64,000 nucleotides of DNA, taken from assembly GCF_010093125.1 (NCBI RefSeq), contig NZ_NMZQ01000004.1, positions 1 through 64,000 of the forward strand. The letters are read 5' to 3'. The notes below the pieces were generated by a model. That model was not told the DNA's origin. It did no database searches and saw only the letters and a program-made list of their open reading frames with translations. The position numbers and the translations under genes are program-made. This DNA comes from Veillonella sp. R32 (GTDB taxonomy: Bacteria; Bacillota; Negativicutes; Veillonellales; Veillonellaceae). Shown in pieces: positions 8,332 through 16,809 of the stretch; positions within the stretch are counted from its first letter, which is position 1, and every line of letters starts with the position of its first letter.

Positions 8332-9231
8332 ATGAGTGAATACAGTCATTTAGATGAATTAGAAGCGGAAGCCATATATATAATCCGCGAAGTGGCCGCG
8401 CAATGTGAAAAGCCAGTTATGCTATATTCCATCGGGAAAGATAGCTCGGTTATGCTACATTTAGCGCGCAAAGCATTTTATCCAGAAAACCCACCCTTTC
8501 CATTTTTACATGTAAACACGACTTGGAAATTCAAAGAAATGATCAAGTTCCGCGATGAAACGGCGAAAAAATTTGGTCTTGATATGATTGAATATATCAA
8601 TCAAGAAGGGGTTGCTCAAGGGATTAATCCCTTTGACCATGGAGCCGCTTATACGGATATTATGAAGACGCAAGCGTTAAAACAAGCGCTTAATAAATAT
8701 GGTTTTACCGCTGCTTTTGGTGGTGGTCGACGGGATGAAGAAAAGTCGCGGGCAAAGGAACGTATTTTCTCTTTCCGTAATGCATCTCATGGCTGGGATC
8801 CTAAGAATCAGCGCCCTGAAATGTGGAAGCTATACAATGCTAAAATCAACAAAGGCGAAAGCATTCGCGTATTCCCCCTTTCCAACTGGACAGAAAAAGA
8901 TATTTGGCAATATATTAAGCGGGAAAACATTGATATTGTTTCCTTATATTTTGCTAAAGAACGACCCGTTGTATACCGTGATGGCAATATTATCATGGTA
9001 GATGATGATCGTTTTAAATTACGTCCTGGTGAAAAAATTGAACAGAAAAAAGTTCGTTTCCGTACCTTAGGTTGTTACCCATTAACAGGGGGCACCGAAT
9101 CTGATGCAACTACCTTAGATGAAATTATTGAAGAAACCTTATCCGCTGTTTCCTCTGAACGCACGACTCGCGTTATCGATAGTGAAGCGGCTGGCAGTAT
9201 GGAACGTCGTAAACGGGAAGGTTATTTCTAA
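8332..9231 (+). CDS. cysD: Sulfate adenylyltransferase small subunit CysD
   Basis: 299 aa, ATG at 8332 with AGAGAAGG upstream. The PP-loop motif [16 protein letters not shown] (about residues 34-49) and [21 protein letters not shown] are hallmark CysD segments, as is the C-terminal RKREGYF. With CysN it makes APS from ATP and sulfate. Normal length, 31 bases before cysN. Confidence 0.96.
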   Translation: MSEYSHLDELEAEAIYIIREVAAQCEKPVMLYSIGKDSSVMLHLARKAFYPENPPFPFLHVNTTWKFKEMIKFRDETAKKFGLDMIEYINQEGVAQGINPFDHGAAYTDIMKTQALKQALNKYGFTAAFGGGRRDEEKSRAKERIFSFRNASHGWDPKNQRPEMWKLYNAKINKGESIRVFPLSNWTEKDIWQYIKRENIDIVSLYFAKERPVVYRDGNIIMVDDDRFKLRPGEKIEQKKVRFRTLGCYPLTGGTESDATTLDEIIEETLSAVSSERTTRVIDSEAAGSMERRKREGYF

Positions 9232-9262
9232 AATAGGTGTTGGGATAAGAGAGGATACAATC

Positions 9263-10951
9263 ATGAAAGGACTTTTAAAATTTATTACTTGTGGTAGTGT
9301 AGATGATGGCAAATCCACACTCATTGGCCACATTTTATATGATGCTAAATTATTATATGCTGACCAAGCGAAAGCTTTAGAATTAGAAAGTAAAGTAGGT
9401 AGTCGCGGCGGTGCTATTGACTATTCCTTATTGCTAGATGGTTTAATGGCAGAACGGGAACAAGGGATTACCATTGATGTGGCGTATCGGTATTTTACGA
9501 CGGACAATCGTAGTTTTATCGTTGCGGACACACCAGGTCATGAAGAATATACCCGTAACATGGCCGTAGGGGCGTCGTTTGCTGATTTGGCCATCATTTT
9601 GGTAGATGCGTCGCAAGGCATTTTAGTGCAAACTCGTCGTCACGCTCGCATTTGTGCCCTCATGGGGATTGAATCGTTCGTGTTTGCAGTTAATAAAATG
9701 GACTTAGTAGGCTATAAAGAAGAGGTCTTCCGCCAGATTGAAGCGGATATTGCAGACCTGGCTAAGGAAGTGGGCCTTACTAAGGTACAAGTTATCCCTG
9801 TATCGGCTACGGAAGGGGATAATATTACGACTAAGGCTACCACTATGCCTTGGTATGAAGGACCCGCTTTGTTGCCTTATTTAGAAACTGTAGATGCGTC
9901 TGGTACGGCGGAAGATGGTTTCTATATGCCTGTACAGCGCGTATGTCGACCAAACCATACTTTCCGTGGTTTCCAAGGGCAGGTAGAAGCAGGGCAAGTG
10001 GCGGTAGGAGATACCCTCACTGTATTACCAAGCGGGGAAAGCGCTAACGTAGAATCCTTGTTAGTGGGCTTCGATACGGTGCAGGAAGCCCGTTTAGGAC
10101 AACCATTGACGATACAGTTAGATCGTGAAATCGACGTTTCACGGGGCAGTGTATTGGTTAAACAGACAGGGATTGGCATTGCGCAGACAGCTAGCGTAAA
10201 ATTGCTCTGGATGGATGATGAACCATTAGAAGTGGGCAATGAATATTTGGTTAGCTTAGGGACTAAGCAAGTAGCCGCTACGGTGACTGACATTCAGTAC
10301 CAAATTGATGTTAATAGTGGCGAACACTTGCCAGCGGCTGAGCTAGGTAAAAATAGTATTGCCCTTTGCACTTTACATTTCCAAACCCCAGTGGTTATGG
10401 ATGAATTCCGCCATCACAAAACCTTAGGTGAATTGATTTTAATCAACCGTGTAAGCAATATGACGTCTGCTTGTGGGGTTGTGGAGGCCGTAGGTACAGC
10501 GGCGCAACAGCATACCTTTGAAGGGCATGGCTTAAATGCACGAGGCGATGTATTTGATGAATTCTACTACAATGTAGAAGGGCTTAAAGTGGATAAGATT
10601 CGCCCTACGCGAACGACTTTCCACGTAGGTGATAGCTTGCCAATCCATGGTGCTAGTTATGCGTATCCAAGTAACTTTGATGTGTTGGTAGTGCGTGATA
10701 AAGTGGCTATTTTAGTCCGTAATGGCCAGTTTGCAGATATTGTTGACCTGGCTGCTTACACCTATAGTGATGTGCCTGTTGTTAATGGTCGAGGCTTTGC
10801 TTTACAAGTAAATAGTGCAGTCGATGTGGCGCAGTTTATTGCGGAATCTGCTGATGATAGCTTGCAACATGATGGTGCTTGGCATGATAAATGGCTCCGT
10901 TTTGAAACGTATCGTAAAATTATTTTCCATGATTCGTTTTGGTCCATTTAA
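9263..10951 (+). CDS. cysN: Sulfate adenylyltransferase GTPase subunit CysN with a C-terminal extension
   Basis: 562 aa from the ATG at 9263 (GAGAGGA upstream); a longer open frame to 9119 only overlaps cysD. GTPase motifs: GSVDDGKST (G1, about residues 10-18), DTPGHEEY (G3), NKMD (G4). EF-Tu-like domains 2 and 3 follow to about residue 410. The last roughly 150 residues are an extra domain; this is not APS kinase, as it has no second P-loop. CysN drives APS synthesis with GTP hydrolysis. Last gene of the sulfate cluster, followed by a strong terminator. Confidence 0.93.
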   Translation: MKGLLKFITCGSVDDGKSTLIGHILYDAKLLYADQAKALELESKVGSRGGAIDYSLLLDGLMAEREQGITIDVAYRYFTTDNRSFIVADTPGHEEYTRNMAVGASFADLAIILVDASQGILVQTRRHARICALMGIESFVFAVNKMDLVGYKEEVFRQIEADIADLAKEVGLTKVQVIPVSATEGDNITTKATTMPWYEGPALLPYLETVDASGTAEDGFYMPVQRVCRPNHTFRGFQGQVEAGQVAVGDTLTVLPSGESANVESLLVGFDTVQEARLGQPLTIQLDREIDVSRGSVLVKQTGIGIAQTASVKLLWMDDEPLEVGNEYLVSLGTKQVAATVTDIQYQIDVNSGEHLPAAELGKNSIALCTLHFQTPVVMDEFRHHKTLGELILINRVSNMTSACGVVEAVGTAAQQHTFEGHGLNARGDVFDEFYYNVEGLKVDKIRPTRTTFHVGDSLPIHGASYAYPSNFDVLVVRDKVAILVRNGQFADIVDLAAYTYSDVPVVNGRGFALQVNSAVDVAQFIAESADDSLQHDGAWHDKWLRFETYRKIIFHDSFWSI

Positions 10952-10972
10952 TTCCTGACTCCTTTTCTTTTT

Positions 10973-11022
10973 AAAATAAGGACTTTTTCGAGATAGTATA
11001 ACACTCAAAAAGCCCTTATTTT
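10973..11022 (+). terminator. Terminator after cysN
   Basis: AAAATAAGGACTTTTTCGAG pairs with CTCAAAAAGCCCTTATTTT across a short loop, 20 bases after the cysN stop. Symmetrical A/T runs suggest it can act in both directions. Confidence 0.85.
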
Positions 11023-11087
11023 AGGTTTTAGGCGCACCTAAAAAAGTCTTTAATAAAGCTTTTTTAATATATTTATGTAGCTGTATT

Positions 11088-11260
11088 TATCTCGAATAGA
11101 CGCGTTCCAAATCACCTTTTTGACTTCGGCTATCCCATAAACGTTGTAAGGTATGTTTCCGTTTACTAGAACCCTGTACAATCGGAATATGTTGTTTATT
11201 AATTTAGTTCTTTGAATACATCATAACCTAAATAAAAAGCATTTTTTAAAGATATTTAAG
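11088..11260 (-). pseudogene. Degraded gene fragment of unknown origin
   Basis: On the minus strand two adjacent open pieces in different frames read like protein: SLKNAFYLGYDVFKELN (about 11260-11205), then a stop and frame change, then about 35 codons including SSKRKHTLQRLWDSRSQKGD ending at a TAA at 11088-11090. There is no start codon or ribosome site. It looks like the C-terminal remains of a lost gene, but I do not recognise the family and chance cannot be excluded. Confidence 0.3.
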
Positions 11261-11351
11261 TGCTCTTGTAAATTATTTTATTGGGAGAATAAGTTAAGGA
11301 ATATACGTCCTTTATAATGCTATGAAACATAGAATATAGAAGTATATAAAT

Positions 11352-11401
11352 AAACACATCTTTTGTGAGAGTAAATAGACCTTTACAAAAGATGTGTTTT
11401 T
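11352..11401. terminator. Hairpin terminator upstream of the secreted-protein gene
   Basis: AAACACATCTTTTGT (about 11352-11366) pairs with ACAAAAGATGTGTTTTT (11385-11401). No intact plus-strand gene precedes it, so it may be left over from the degraded locus, or act as a transcriptional barrier. Confidence 0.65.
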
Positions 11402-11501
11402 CGTTATCTTAAATATAAGATGAATTCAAAAACATTTCAAAAATTTGCTTTTTTATTAAGTCTGGTTAAACGGTTAGAAATTGATTTTTAGGGGGGATTG
11501 T

Positions 11502-12116
11502 ATGAGGAGATTTATTAAATCTATTGTTATGCTTATTTGTTTGTTTTCTTTATATATTCCCGTGAATGCATCTTTTGAATATATGGGGTCTAAGACTTTT
11601 ATGAGATTTGCTTATCCTGTTAAAGAAGAATCAGGCAATTTAAAGTCTAGGGATGGGGTTATAGATGCATCTTTTATTGGAAAAGTATTAACTATAAAGA
11701 TTAACAATAAGCAGGTGTTACAAAGAATATTTCCAACTTTTAGGCATGGAATGATAACTATAAGTTCTTTCTATGATACTACTACGGAAAAGAATTTTTA
11801 TAAGATTTTGCTTTATTTACAAAATACAAATAATCGTGACAATTTATATTTGACTCTTGTAGGATTTGATAAGAAAGGCAATCGTTTAGTAGACTATATT
11901 AATTTATACGACTTTAAGGATCCATTTGGAACTACTGCAGCTGGATATGCTGATATAGAAATTAATTCATTGAACTCTAATCAGTTAATTTTATTTTTAA
12001 ACGATTTTGAAAGTAATCAAGAGTATAGATATTATTTAGAATGGAATTCTAAAAAACAAAAATTTGATTTGGTTAAAGAAGGATATGCTATTAAAGATAG
12101 AACATATCACCATTAA
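11502..12116 (+). CDS. Secreted protein of unknown family (paralogue at 61.1-61.7 kb)
   Basis: 204 aa from the ATG at 11502, chosen because AGGGGGGAT lies just upstream. A clear signal peptide (MRRFIKSIVMLICLFSLYIPVNA) precedes the mature chain. I do not recognise the family. The protein aligns along its whole length with the minus-strand protein at 61073-61702: shared G.I.A...N-K motifs, NFY near the middle, DPF/NPF, and a C-terminal YxLxW...KF.....GY...DR pattern. No cysteines in the mature part. AT-rich and flanked by a degraded gene and a lipoprotein gene, it sits in an accessory-looking islet. Probable location is periplasm or outer envelope; role unknown. Confidence 0.7.
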   Translation: MRRFIKSIVMLICLFSLYIPVNASFEYMGSKTFMRFAYPVKEESGNLKSRDGVIDASFIGKVLTIKINNKQVLQRIFPTFRHGMITISSFYDTTTEKNFYKILLYLQNTNNRDNLYLTLVGFDKKGNRLVDYINLYDFKDPFGTTAAGYADIEINSLNSNQLILFLNDFESNQEYRYYLEWNSKKQKFDLVKEGYAIKDRTYHH

Positions 12117-12171
12117 AGGGGATATTATTAGTCGAGTGGTGTTTTATTAATTGTAGAAGGGACGTGTTAGT

Positions 12172-12741
12172 ATGAAACAAATGATTGAATATGTAATGTT
12201 AGCGGTAATGGCAGTCGCTATGGTTGTATTAGCTGGTTGCGGGGCAGAACCAGAAGATAAAATTGTAGGTCAATGGATTAAAGAAGAAGTAGATTTAAAT
12301 GGGGTGCGTTGGATTGATATAAAGAAAGATAAAGATAATCAATATATTATTTCTTATCATTCTTTTGGATATGAAGTAAAACAAACTAAAAATGATGAAA
12401 ACCCTTTAGGAACATTTCATTTAGAATTTCATAATGTATTAAATGAATGGAAAGGTACACGATCAGCCACCTATCAAAATAATACTTTAGTAGATAATGA
12501 AAGTAGAGATAGAGATAAATATACTTTTAATGAAAAAAATGATGAGTTAATTTTAAAAAGTTTAACAGGAAGTGGTGCTTATAAAAGATTTAACAGTAAA
12601 GATATGTTAAAAGAAAAAATTGACGAATTAAAAACTGTAAAAGAAAAAGAAATTAAAAGTCGAACTGAAGGATCAACTATGTTTAGATATAAGTATGATA
12701 ACTTTACTTATGATGATAGTGTATTAGATAATACTAAATAG
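12172..12741 (+). CDS. Putative lipoprotein of unknown function
   Basis: 189 aa, ATG at 12172. The N-terminus MKQMIEYVMLAVMAVAMVVLAGC has a hydrophobic stretch and an LAGC lipobox, so it should be lipidated at Cys23. After the cysteine, GAEPEDKIVGQWIKEE resembles the start of small lipocalin-like/DUF-type lipoproteins (V-G-x-W). The C-terminal 45 residues are highly charged (KEKIDELKTVKEKEIKS) and may be helical. It lies 55 bases after the secreted-protein gene, in the same direction, and may be co-transcribed with it. Confidence 0.65.
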   Translation: MKQMIEYVMLAVMAVAMVVLAGCGAEPEDKIVGQWIKEEVDLNGVRWIDIKKDKDNQYIISYHSFGYEVKQTKNDENPLGTFHLEFHNVLNEWKGTRSATYQNNTLVDNESRDRDKYTFNEKNDELILKSLTGSGAYKRFNSKDMLKEKIDELKTVKEKEIKSRTEGSTMFRYKYDNFTYDDSVLDNTK

Positions 12742-12752
12742 AAATAAGAGAT

Positions 12753-12809
12753 AAGGGACTGTAACTTAAATGACAGATAAAATCTGCATTTTGTTACAGC
12801 CCCTTCTTT
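12753..12809 (+). terminator. Terminator after the lipoprotein gene
   Basis: AAGGGACTGTAAC (12753-12765) pairs with GTTACAGCCCCTTCTTT (from 12793). Its stem sequence is related to that of the terminator at 28966-29014. Confidence 0.8.
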
Positions 12810-13103
12810 GTTTAGATACCTCTTAATCAGGCATAGGCTATACCCGTGATAAGGCCTATGTCATTTGGTTATTTGAATAATATAGAATATATTTAACTAT
12901 GCAAAAGAGGTATTTTAAAAATGACATTAGAATATATATAATAGTAAACACGAAGTGTAATATCTAAAATTATCAATATATTCTATAGACTTTACATCTA
13001 AAATATCTACACTCCGTGAATAGAATGTAAGTCATTAGTAGCTAACCACTGTTTGGATTTATTTTGTATTTTTAATACAGTATATTATATAAGGAGAAAC
13101 AGC
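12810..13103 (+). other. Intergenic region upstream of fixC
   Basis: AT-rich. Holds an imperfect inverted repeat (GCATAGGC / GGCCTATG near 12831-12860) and a widely spaced imperfect pair around AGTGTA (12955) and TACACT (13010). No gene was seen; the fix operon promoter should lie here. Confidence 0.4.
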
Positions 13104-14384
13104 ATGGAACGATTTGAAGCAATTGTCGTAGGTGGCGGCTTAGCAGGGGCAGCAGCGGCCTATCGTATGGCCAAAGCAGGTGTTAAGGTGCTCTTAGTGG
13201 AACGGGGGAGTTATGGGGGCGCCAAGAATATGACCGGTGGTCGTATTTATACGCATTCCTTAGAGGCGTTAATTCCTAATTTTCGTGAAACCGCACCGTT
13301 AGAGCGGAAAGTAACGAAAGAACGAATTTCCATTTTAGAAGGTGGCAAAGCGACCACCGTTGAATATGAAGCGGAGCCAGCTAAACCTGAAGATGAGTCC
13401 TATGTTGTATTGCGGAGTGTTTTTGATAAATGGTTAGTTGATCAAGCAGCAGCAGCGGGGGCTGTAGTAGTCAATCGCATTCAGGTAGATGCGCTTCTTA
13501 AAGAAGGGGAAAAAATTATAGGCATCCGTTGCGGTAAGGATACCATGCTAGCTGATGTGGTAGTCTTAGCTGATGGGGTAAACTCCTTATTAGCTGAGCG
13601 TGCTGGCCTTAGAGCGCCTATTACAGCCTCTGAAGTAGCGGTAGGGGCTAAAGAAGTATATACCTTTAATAAAGGTGTCTTAGAGGAACGGCTTGGTCTT
13701 GAGGCTAATGATGGTTTAGCCTGGCTTTGTATGGGCGATATTACCCATGGTTTAATGGGGGGCGGCTTCGTATATACCAATAAAAATAGCCTGTCCTTAG
13801 GCGTTGTCGTAGGTCTTGAACATATTGGTGAAGCGGATGCTACCATTGAAGATATGATGAATGAATTTATGAGCTATGGACCAATTGCTCGTTTATTAAA
13901 AGGTGGCAAATTGGTAGAACGTAGTGGTCATATGGTACCAGAAGCGGGCTATAAAGCCGTTACAACCTTAAGTGGTGATGGATTTATTATCGTTGGTGAT
14001 GCAGCTGGTTTCTGTATTAATATGGGCTACACTGTACGAGGTATGGATTTTGCCATTGCTTCTGGCATGTATGCAGCCGATGCGATTATTAAAGCGAAGA
14101 AACTCCAAGATTTCTCAGCCGGTGCTTTACGTTATTATGACATTTTAGTAGCGGATAGTTTCATTGGTAAAGATTTGAAAACCTATCGTCACTTCCCAGA
14201 ATTCCTTAATAATCCACGTATTTTCCAGAAATATCCAGCTATGGTCAATGGTATTATGGGCGATGTTTTCACTGTCAATGGCAGTGGAGCTAAGCCATTA
14301 GTACCTAAGTTGTTGAAACGAGCCACTGGTGTGGGTCTTGTGAATCTGGCTATGGATGCACTTAAAGGAGGGCGTGCCTTATGA
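13104..14384 (+). CDS. fixC: Electron-transfer flavoprotein-quinone oxidoreductase FixC
   Basis: 426 aa from the ATG at 13104 with AAGGAG upstream; the open frame extends to 13053 but that part has no ribosome site. FAD-binding VVGGGLAGAAAAYRMAKAGVKVLLVERG near the N-terminus and GDGFIIVGDAAGFCINMGYTVRGMDFA around residues 292-318 are typical of FixC/ETF-QO. It takes electrons from the FixAB flavoprotein and, with FixX, passes them to quinone. It overlaps fixX by 4 bases. Confidence 0.93.
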   Translation: MERFEAIVVGGGLAGAAAAYRMAKAGVKVLLVERGSYGGAKNMTGGRIYTHSLEALIPNFRETAPLERKVTKERISILEGGKATTVEYEAEPAKPEDESYVVLRSVFDKWLVDQAAAAGAVVVNRIQVDALLKEGEKIIGIRCGKDTMLADVVVLADGVNSLLAERAGLRAPITASEVAVGAKEVYTFNKGVLEERLGLEANDGLAWLCMGDITHGLMGGGFVYTNKNSLSLGVVVGLEHIGEADATIEDMMNEFMSYGPIARLLKGGKLVERSGHMVPEAGYKAVTTLSGDGFIIVGDAAGFCINMGYTVRGMDFAIASGMYAADAIIKAKKLQDFSAGALRYYDILVADSFIGKDLKTYRHFPEFLNNPRIFQKYPAMVNGIMGDVFTVNGSGAKPLVPKLLKRATGVGLVNLAMDALKGGRAL

Positions 14385-14662
14385 TGAATTTAGAAGAAAA
14401 ATTAGGGGTTAATAAATATTATGTTAACGAAGGGCATCCTCATATTGAAATCATCCATGATTATCCAGATATGAAGGAAAAAATGAAACTAGTTAATGCG
14501 TGCCCTGCTGGTTTATACACGCTTAATGAGGATGGCACATTGGCATTTGATTATGCCGGTTGTGTAGAGTGCGGTACTTGCCGTGTATTATGTGGTAACA
14601 CTATCGTGACAAAATGGGAATATCCTGATGACACGAAGGGTGTGGAATTTCGTCAAGGTTAA
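14381..14662 (+). CDS. fixX: Ferredoxin-like protein FixX
   Basis: 93 aa, overlapping the fixC stop (ATGA). Contains NACPAGLY and CVECGTCRVLCG, giving cysteines for one 4Fe-4S cluster as in FixX and the ETF-QO C-terminus. It relays electrons between FixC and its partner. Translationally coupled to fixC. Confidence 0.92.
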   Translation: MMNLEEKLGVNKYYVNEGHPHIEIIHDYPDMKEKMKLVNACPAGLYTLNEDGTLAFDYAGCVECGTCRVLCGNTIVTKWEYPDDTKGVEFRQG

Positions 14663-14676
14663 AAGGGAGGGCCATT

Positions 14677-15477
14677 ATGGAATTACTCGTATGCATTAAG
14701 CAAGTGCCTGATACGTCTGAAATAAAATTAGATCCTGAAACGAATACATTGATTCGTACCGGTTTACCAAGTATTGTGAATCCCTTTGACATGAATGCCT
14801 TAGAGGCGGCGTTGAAGGTAAAAGATACCTACCCTGGCACCCGTGTATCGGTGATTACTATGGGGCCGCCACAGGCTACGATTGCCTTAAAAGAATGTAT
14901 CTCTATGGGGGCCGATGAAGCCTATTTGATTACGGATAGAGCTTTTGCGGGAGCGGATACATTGGCCACTAGTTATACCATTGCACGGGCTATTGCTAAG
15001 GTGCAAGCAGACCAGGGTAAGCCCTTTGATATCATTTTCTGTGGCAAACAAGCCATTGATGGCGATACGGCACAAGTAGGGCCACAAATTGCGGAAGAAT
15101 TAGGCATTCCACAAGTAACCTATGTATGCAATATTGAAGTAAATGATGGTATTGTACGAACGCAACGTGAACACGAAGAAGGGTTTGAAGTATTAGATAC
15201 GCCTGTGCCTATGTTAATGACGGCGGTGAAAACCTTGAATGAACCACGGTATCCAACCTTGCATCATTCCATTCGGGCCACACAATATGATGTGAAGTTA
15301 ATTACGGCTAAGGATATGGAAACGGACCCTAAACGGTTAGGTCTACAAGGGTCGCCAACGCGCGTACGTAAGGTGTATAGCCCACCAATGCGTTCAGCTG
15401 GCACAATGCTTAAAGGACCTATCAATGAGTCCGTAGAAACGATTTTAGGCGTTTTACAACAGAAAGAACTTATCTGA
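14677..15477 (+). CDS. fixA: Electron transfer flavoprotein beta subunit (FixA/EtfB)
   Basis: 266 aa, AGGGAGG before the ATG. Begins MELLVCIKQVPDT and contains the family signature AVKTLNEPRYPT. Partner of FixB. The operon order is C-X-A-B rather than the A-B-C-X order of diazotrophs. It may belong to an electron-bifurcating NADH/ferredoxin/quinone complex, as proposed for FixABCX (family knowledge). Bifurcation cannot be proven from sequence here. Confidence 0.93.
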   Translation: MELLVCIKQVPDTSEIKLDPETNTLIRTGLPSIVNPFDMNALEAALKVKDTYPGTRVSVITMGPPQATIALKECISMGADEAYLITDRAFAGADTLATSYTIARAIAKVQADQGKPFDIIFCGKQAIDGDTAQVGPQIAEELGIPQVTYVCNIEVNDGIVRTQREHEEGFEVLDTPVPMLMTAVKTLNEPRYPTLHHSIRATQYDVKLITAKDMETDPKRLGLQGSPTRVRKVYSPPMRSAGTMLKGPINESVETILGVLQQKELI

Positions 15478-15497
15478 TCGCATAAGGAGGTATTACG

Positions 15498-16499
15498 GTG
15501 TTTGAAGAATATACAGGTGTTTATGTCATTGCCGACTGCTTTGATGGGCAGGCACGCAAAGTAACCTATGAATTAATTGGTCAGGCCCGCCTTATTGCTG
15601 ATCAGCTCAATGAAGAAGTGCATACATTGATTTTAGGAGCGCAAGTAGGGGCACAAGCGCAAAGCTTAATTGAATATGGCTCTGACCATGTTCATGTATT
15701 TGAGCATTCTTTATTAGCTCGTTATTCTACGGATGGCTATACGAAGGTAATTACTGATTTCTTTAGTCAAAATAAACCTAATGTTATTTTGATTGGTGCC
15801 ACGAATGATGGTCGTGACTTAGCACCACGCATTTCAGGGCGTATGAAAAATGGGGTTGTTGCCGACTGTACGATTTTGACGGTCAGTCAATCTGATGGAC
15901 TTGTAGAATGGACTCGACCTGCTTTGGGTGGCAATATTTTAGCAGAAATTATTTGTCCAGAACATCGCCCGCAAATGGGATCGGTACGACCTAATGTATT
16001 TAAAATGCCAGACCGTGTAGCAGGTCGTGCGGGGCAGATTCATCAAGAAACGGTAACCTTAGCTGACAGCGACATTCGCAATCGATTTGTTGAAATGATT
16101 AAAGTGGATATGAACGATGTGAATATTGAAGAAGCAGAAATTATTGTAGCTGGTGGTCGTGGTATGGGTTCCCCTGCTAACTTTAAAGTCTTGGAAGAAT
16201 TGGCTGATGTATTAGGCGGTGTACTAGGGGTAACACGTCCTATCGTTGAAAAGGGTTGGTATCCACTAAGTCGTCAAATTGGTCAAACGGGTAAAACCAT
16301 TGCGCCTAAGATTTATTTAGCTTTTGGGATTTCTGGGGCTATTCAGCATACAGCGGGGATTACTGGTTCTGAAACGATTGTAGCGATTAATACAGATCCT
16401 GAAGCGGCTATTTTTAAAGTGTGCGACTATGGTATCGTTGGTGATGCTGTAGAAGTGGCTAAGGAAATGATAGGGAAGTTTAAGTCCGCCAAGGGCTAA
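15498..16499 (+). CDS. fixB: Electron transfer flavoprotein alpha subunit (FixB/EtfA)
   Basis: 333 aa, GTG start at 15498 with AAGGAGG 8 bases upstream. The C-terminal FAD domain has the family's GWYPLSRQIGQTGKTIAPKIYLAFGISGAIQHTAG run (about residues 254-288). Forms the ETF heterodimer with FixA. Last gene of the operon; a terminator hairpin follows 18 bases after the stop. Confidence 0.94.
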   Translation: MFEEYTGVYVIADCFDGQARKVTYELIGQARLIADQLNEEVHTLILGAQVGAQAQSLIEYGSDHVHVFEHSLLARYSTDGYTKVITDFFSQNKPNVILIGATNDGRDLAPRISGRMKNGVVADCTILTVSQSDGLVEWTRPALGGNILAEIICPEHRPQMGSVRPNVFKMPDRVAGRAGQIHQETVTLADSDIRNRFVEMIKVDMNDVNIEEAEIIVAGGRGMGSPANFKVLEELADVLGGVLGVTRPIVEKGWYPLSRQIGQTGKTIAPKIYLAFGISGAIQHTAGITGSETIVAINTDPEAAIFKVCDYGIVGDAVEVAKEMIGKFKSAKG

Positions 16500-16517
16500 A
16501 TTATAAGTGGATAGACA

Positions 16518-16594
16518 GAGAGTGCCATAGGCACGAGAAACCTACGAGTCAAGCTCTGAAGGTATTCTCTAAGCCTATGGCACTCTCTTTTACT
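16518..16594 (+). terminator. fix operon terminator
   Basis: AGAGAGTGCCATAGGC (about 16518-16533) pairs with GCCTATGGCACTCTCTTTT (about 16573-16591) over a 40-base loop. The right arm and loop are part of the tandem duplication described next. Confidence 0.75.
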
Positions 16595-16730
16595 ACTACC
16601 TAATTTAGCGCCTTGACGGGACTTAAGGGAGAAGGGAAAGAAACGAGTCAAGCTCTGAAGGTATTCTCTAAGCCTATGGTACTCTTTTTTATTACTACCC
16701 AATTTAGCGCCTTGGCGGGACTTAAGGGAG
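16544..16730 (+). repeat. 88-bp tandem duplication across the fix terminator
   Basis: Copies at 16544-16631 and 16643-16730 (99-bp period) are about 90% alike, both starting ACGAGTCAAGCTCTGAAGG and ending ACTTAAGGGAG. The second copy has a right terminator arm (AAGCCTATGGTACTC) and T run but no left arm. Confidence 0.85.
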
Positions 16731-16809
16731 GAAGACGTTTATGTCAGAGAATTAGGAATTATGATATATGAATGCTTGTATTATAATGAAGTAATAGGAG
16801 GTGTAATAT

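Noticed and set aside
9119-9262. Longer N-terminus for CysN
   Set aside because: Would overlap the end of cysD by over 100 bases, has no ribosome site, and CysN homologues start at MKGLLKFITCGSVDDGKST.
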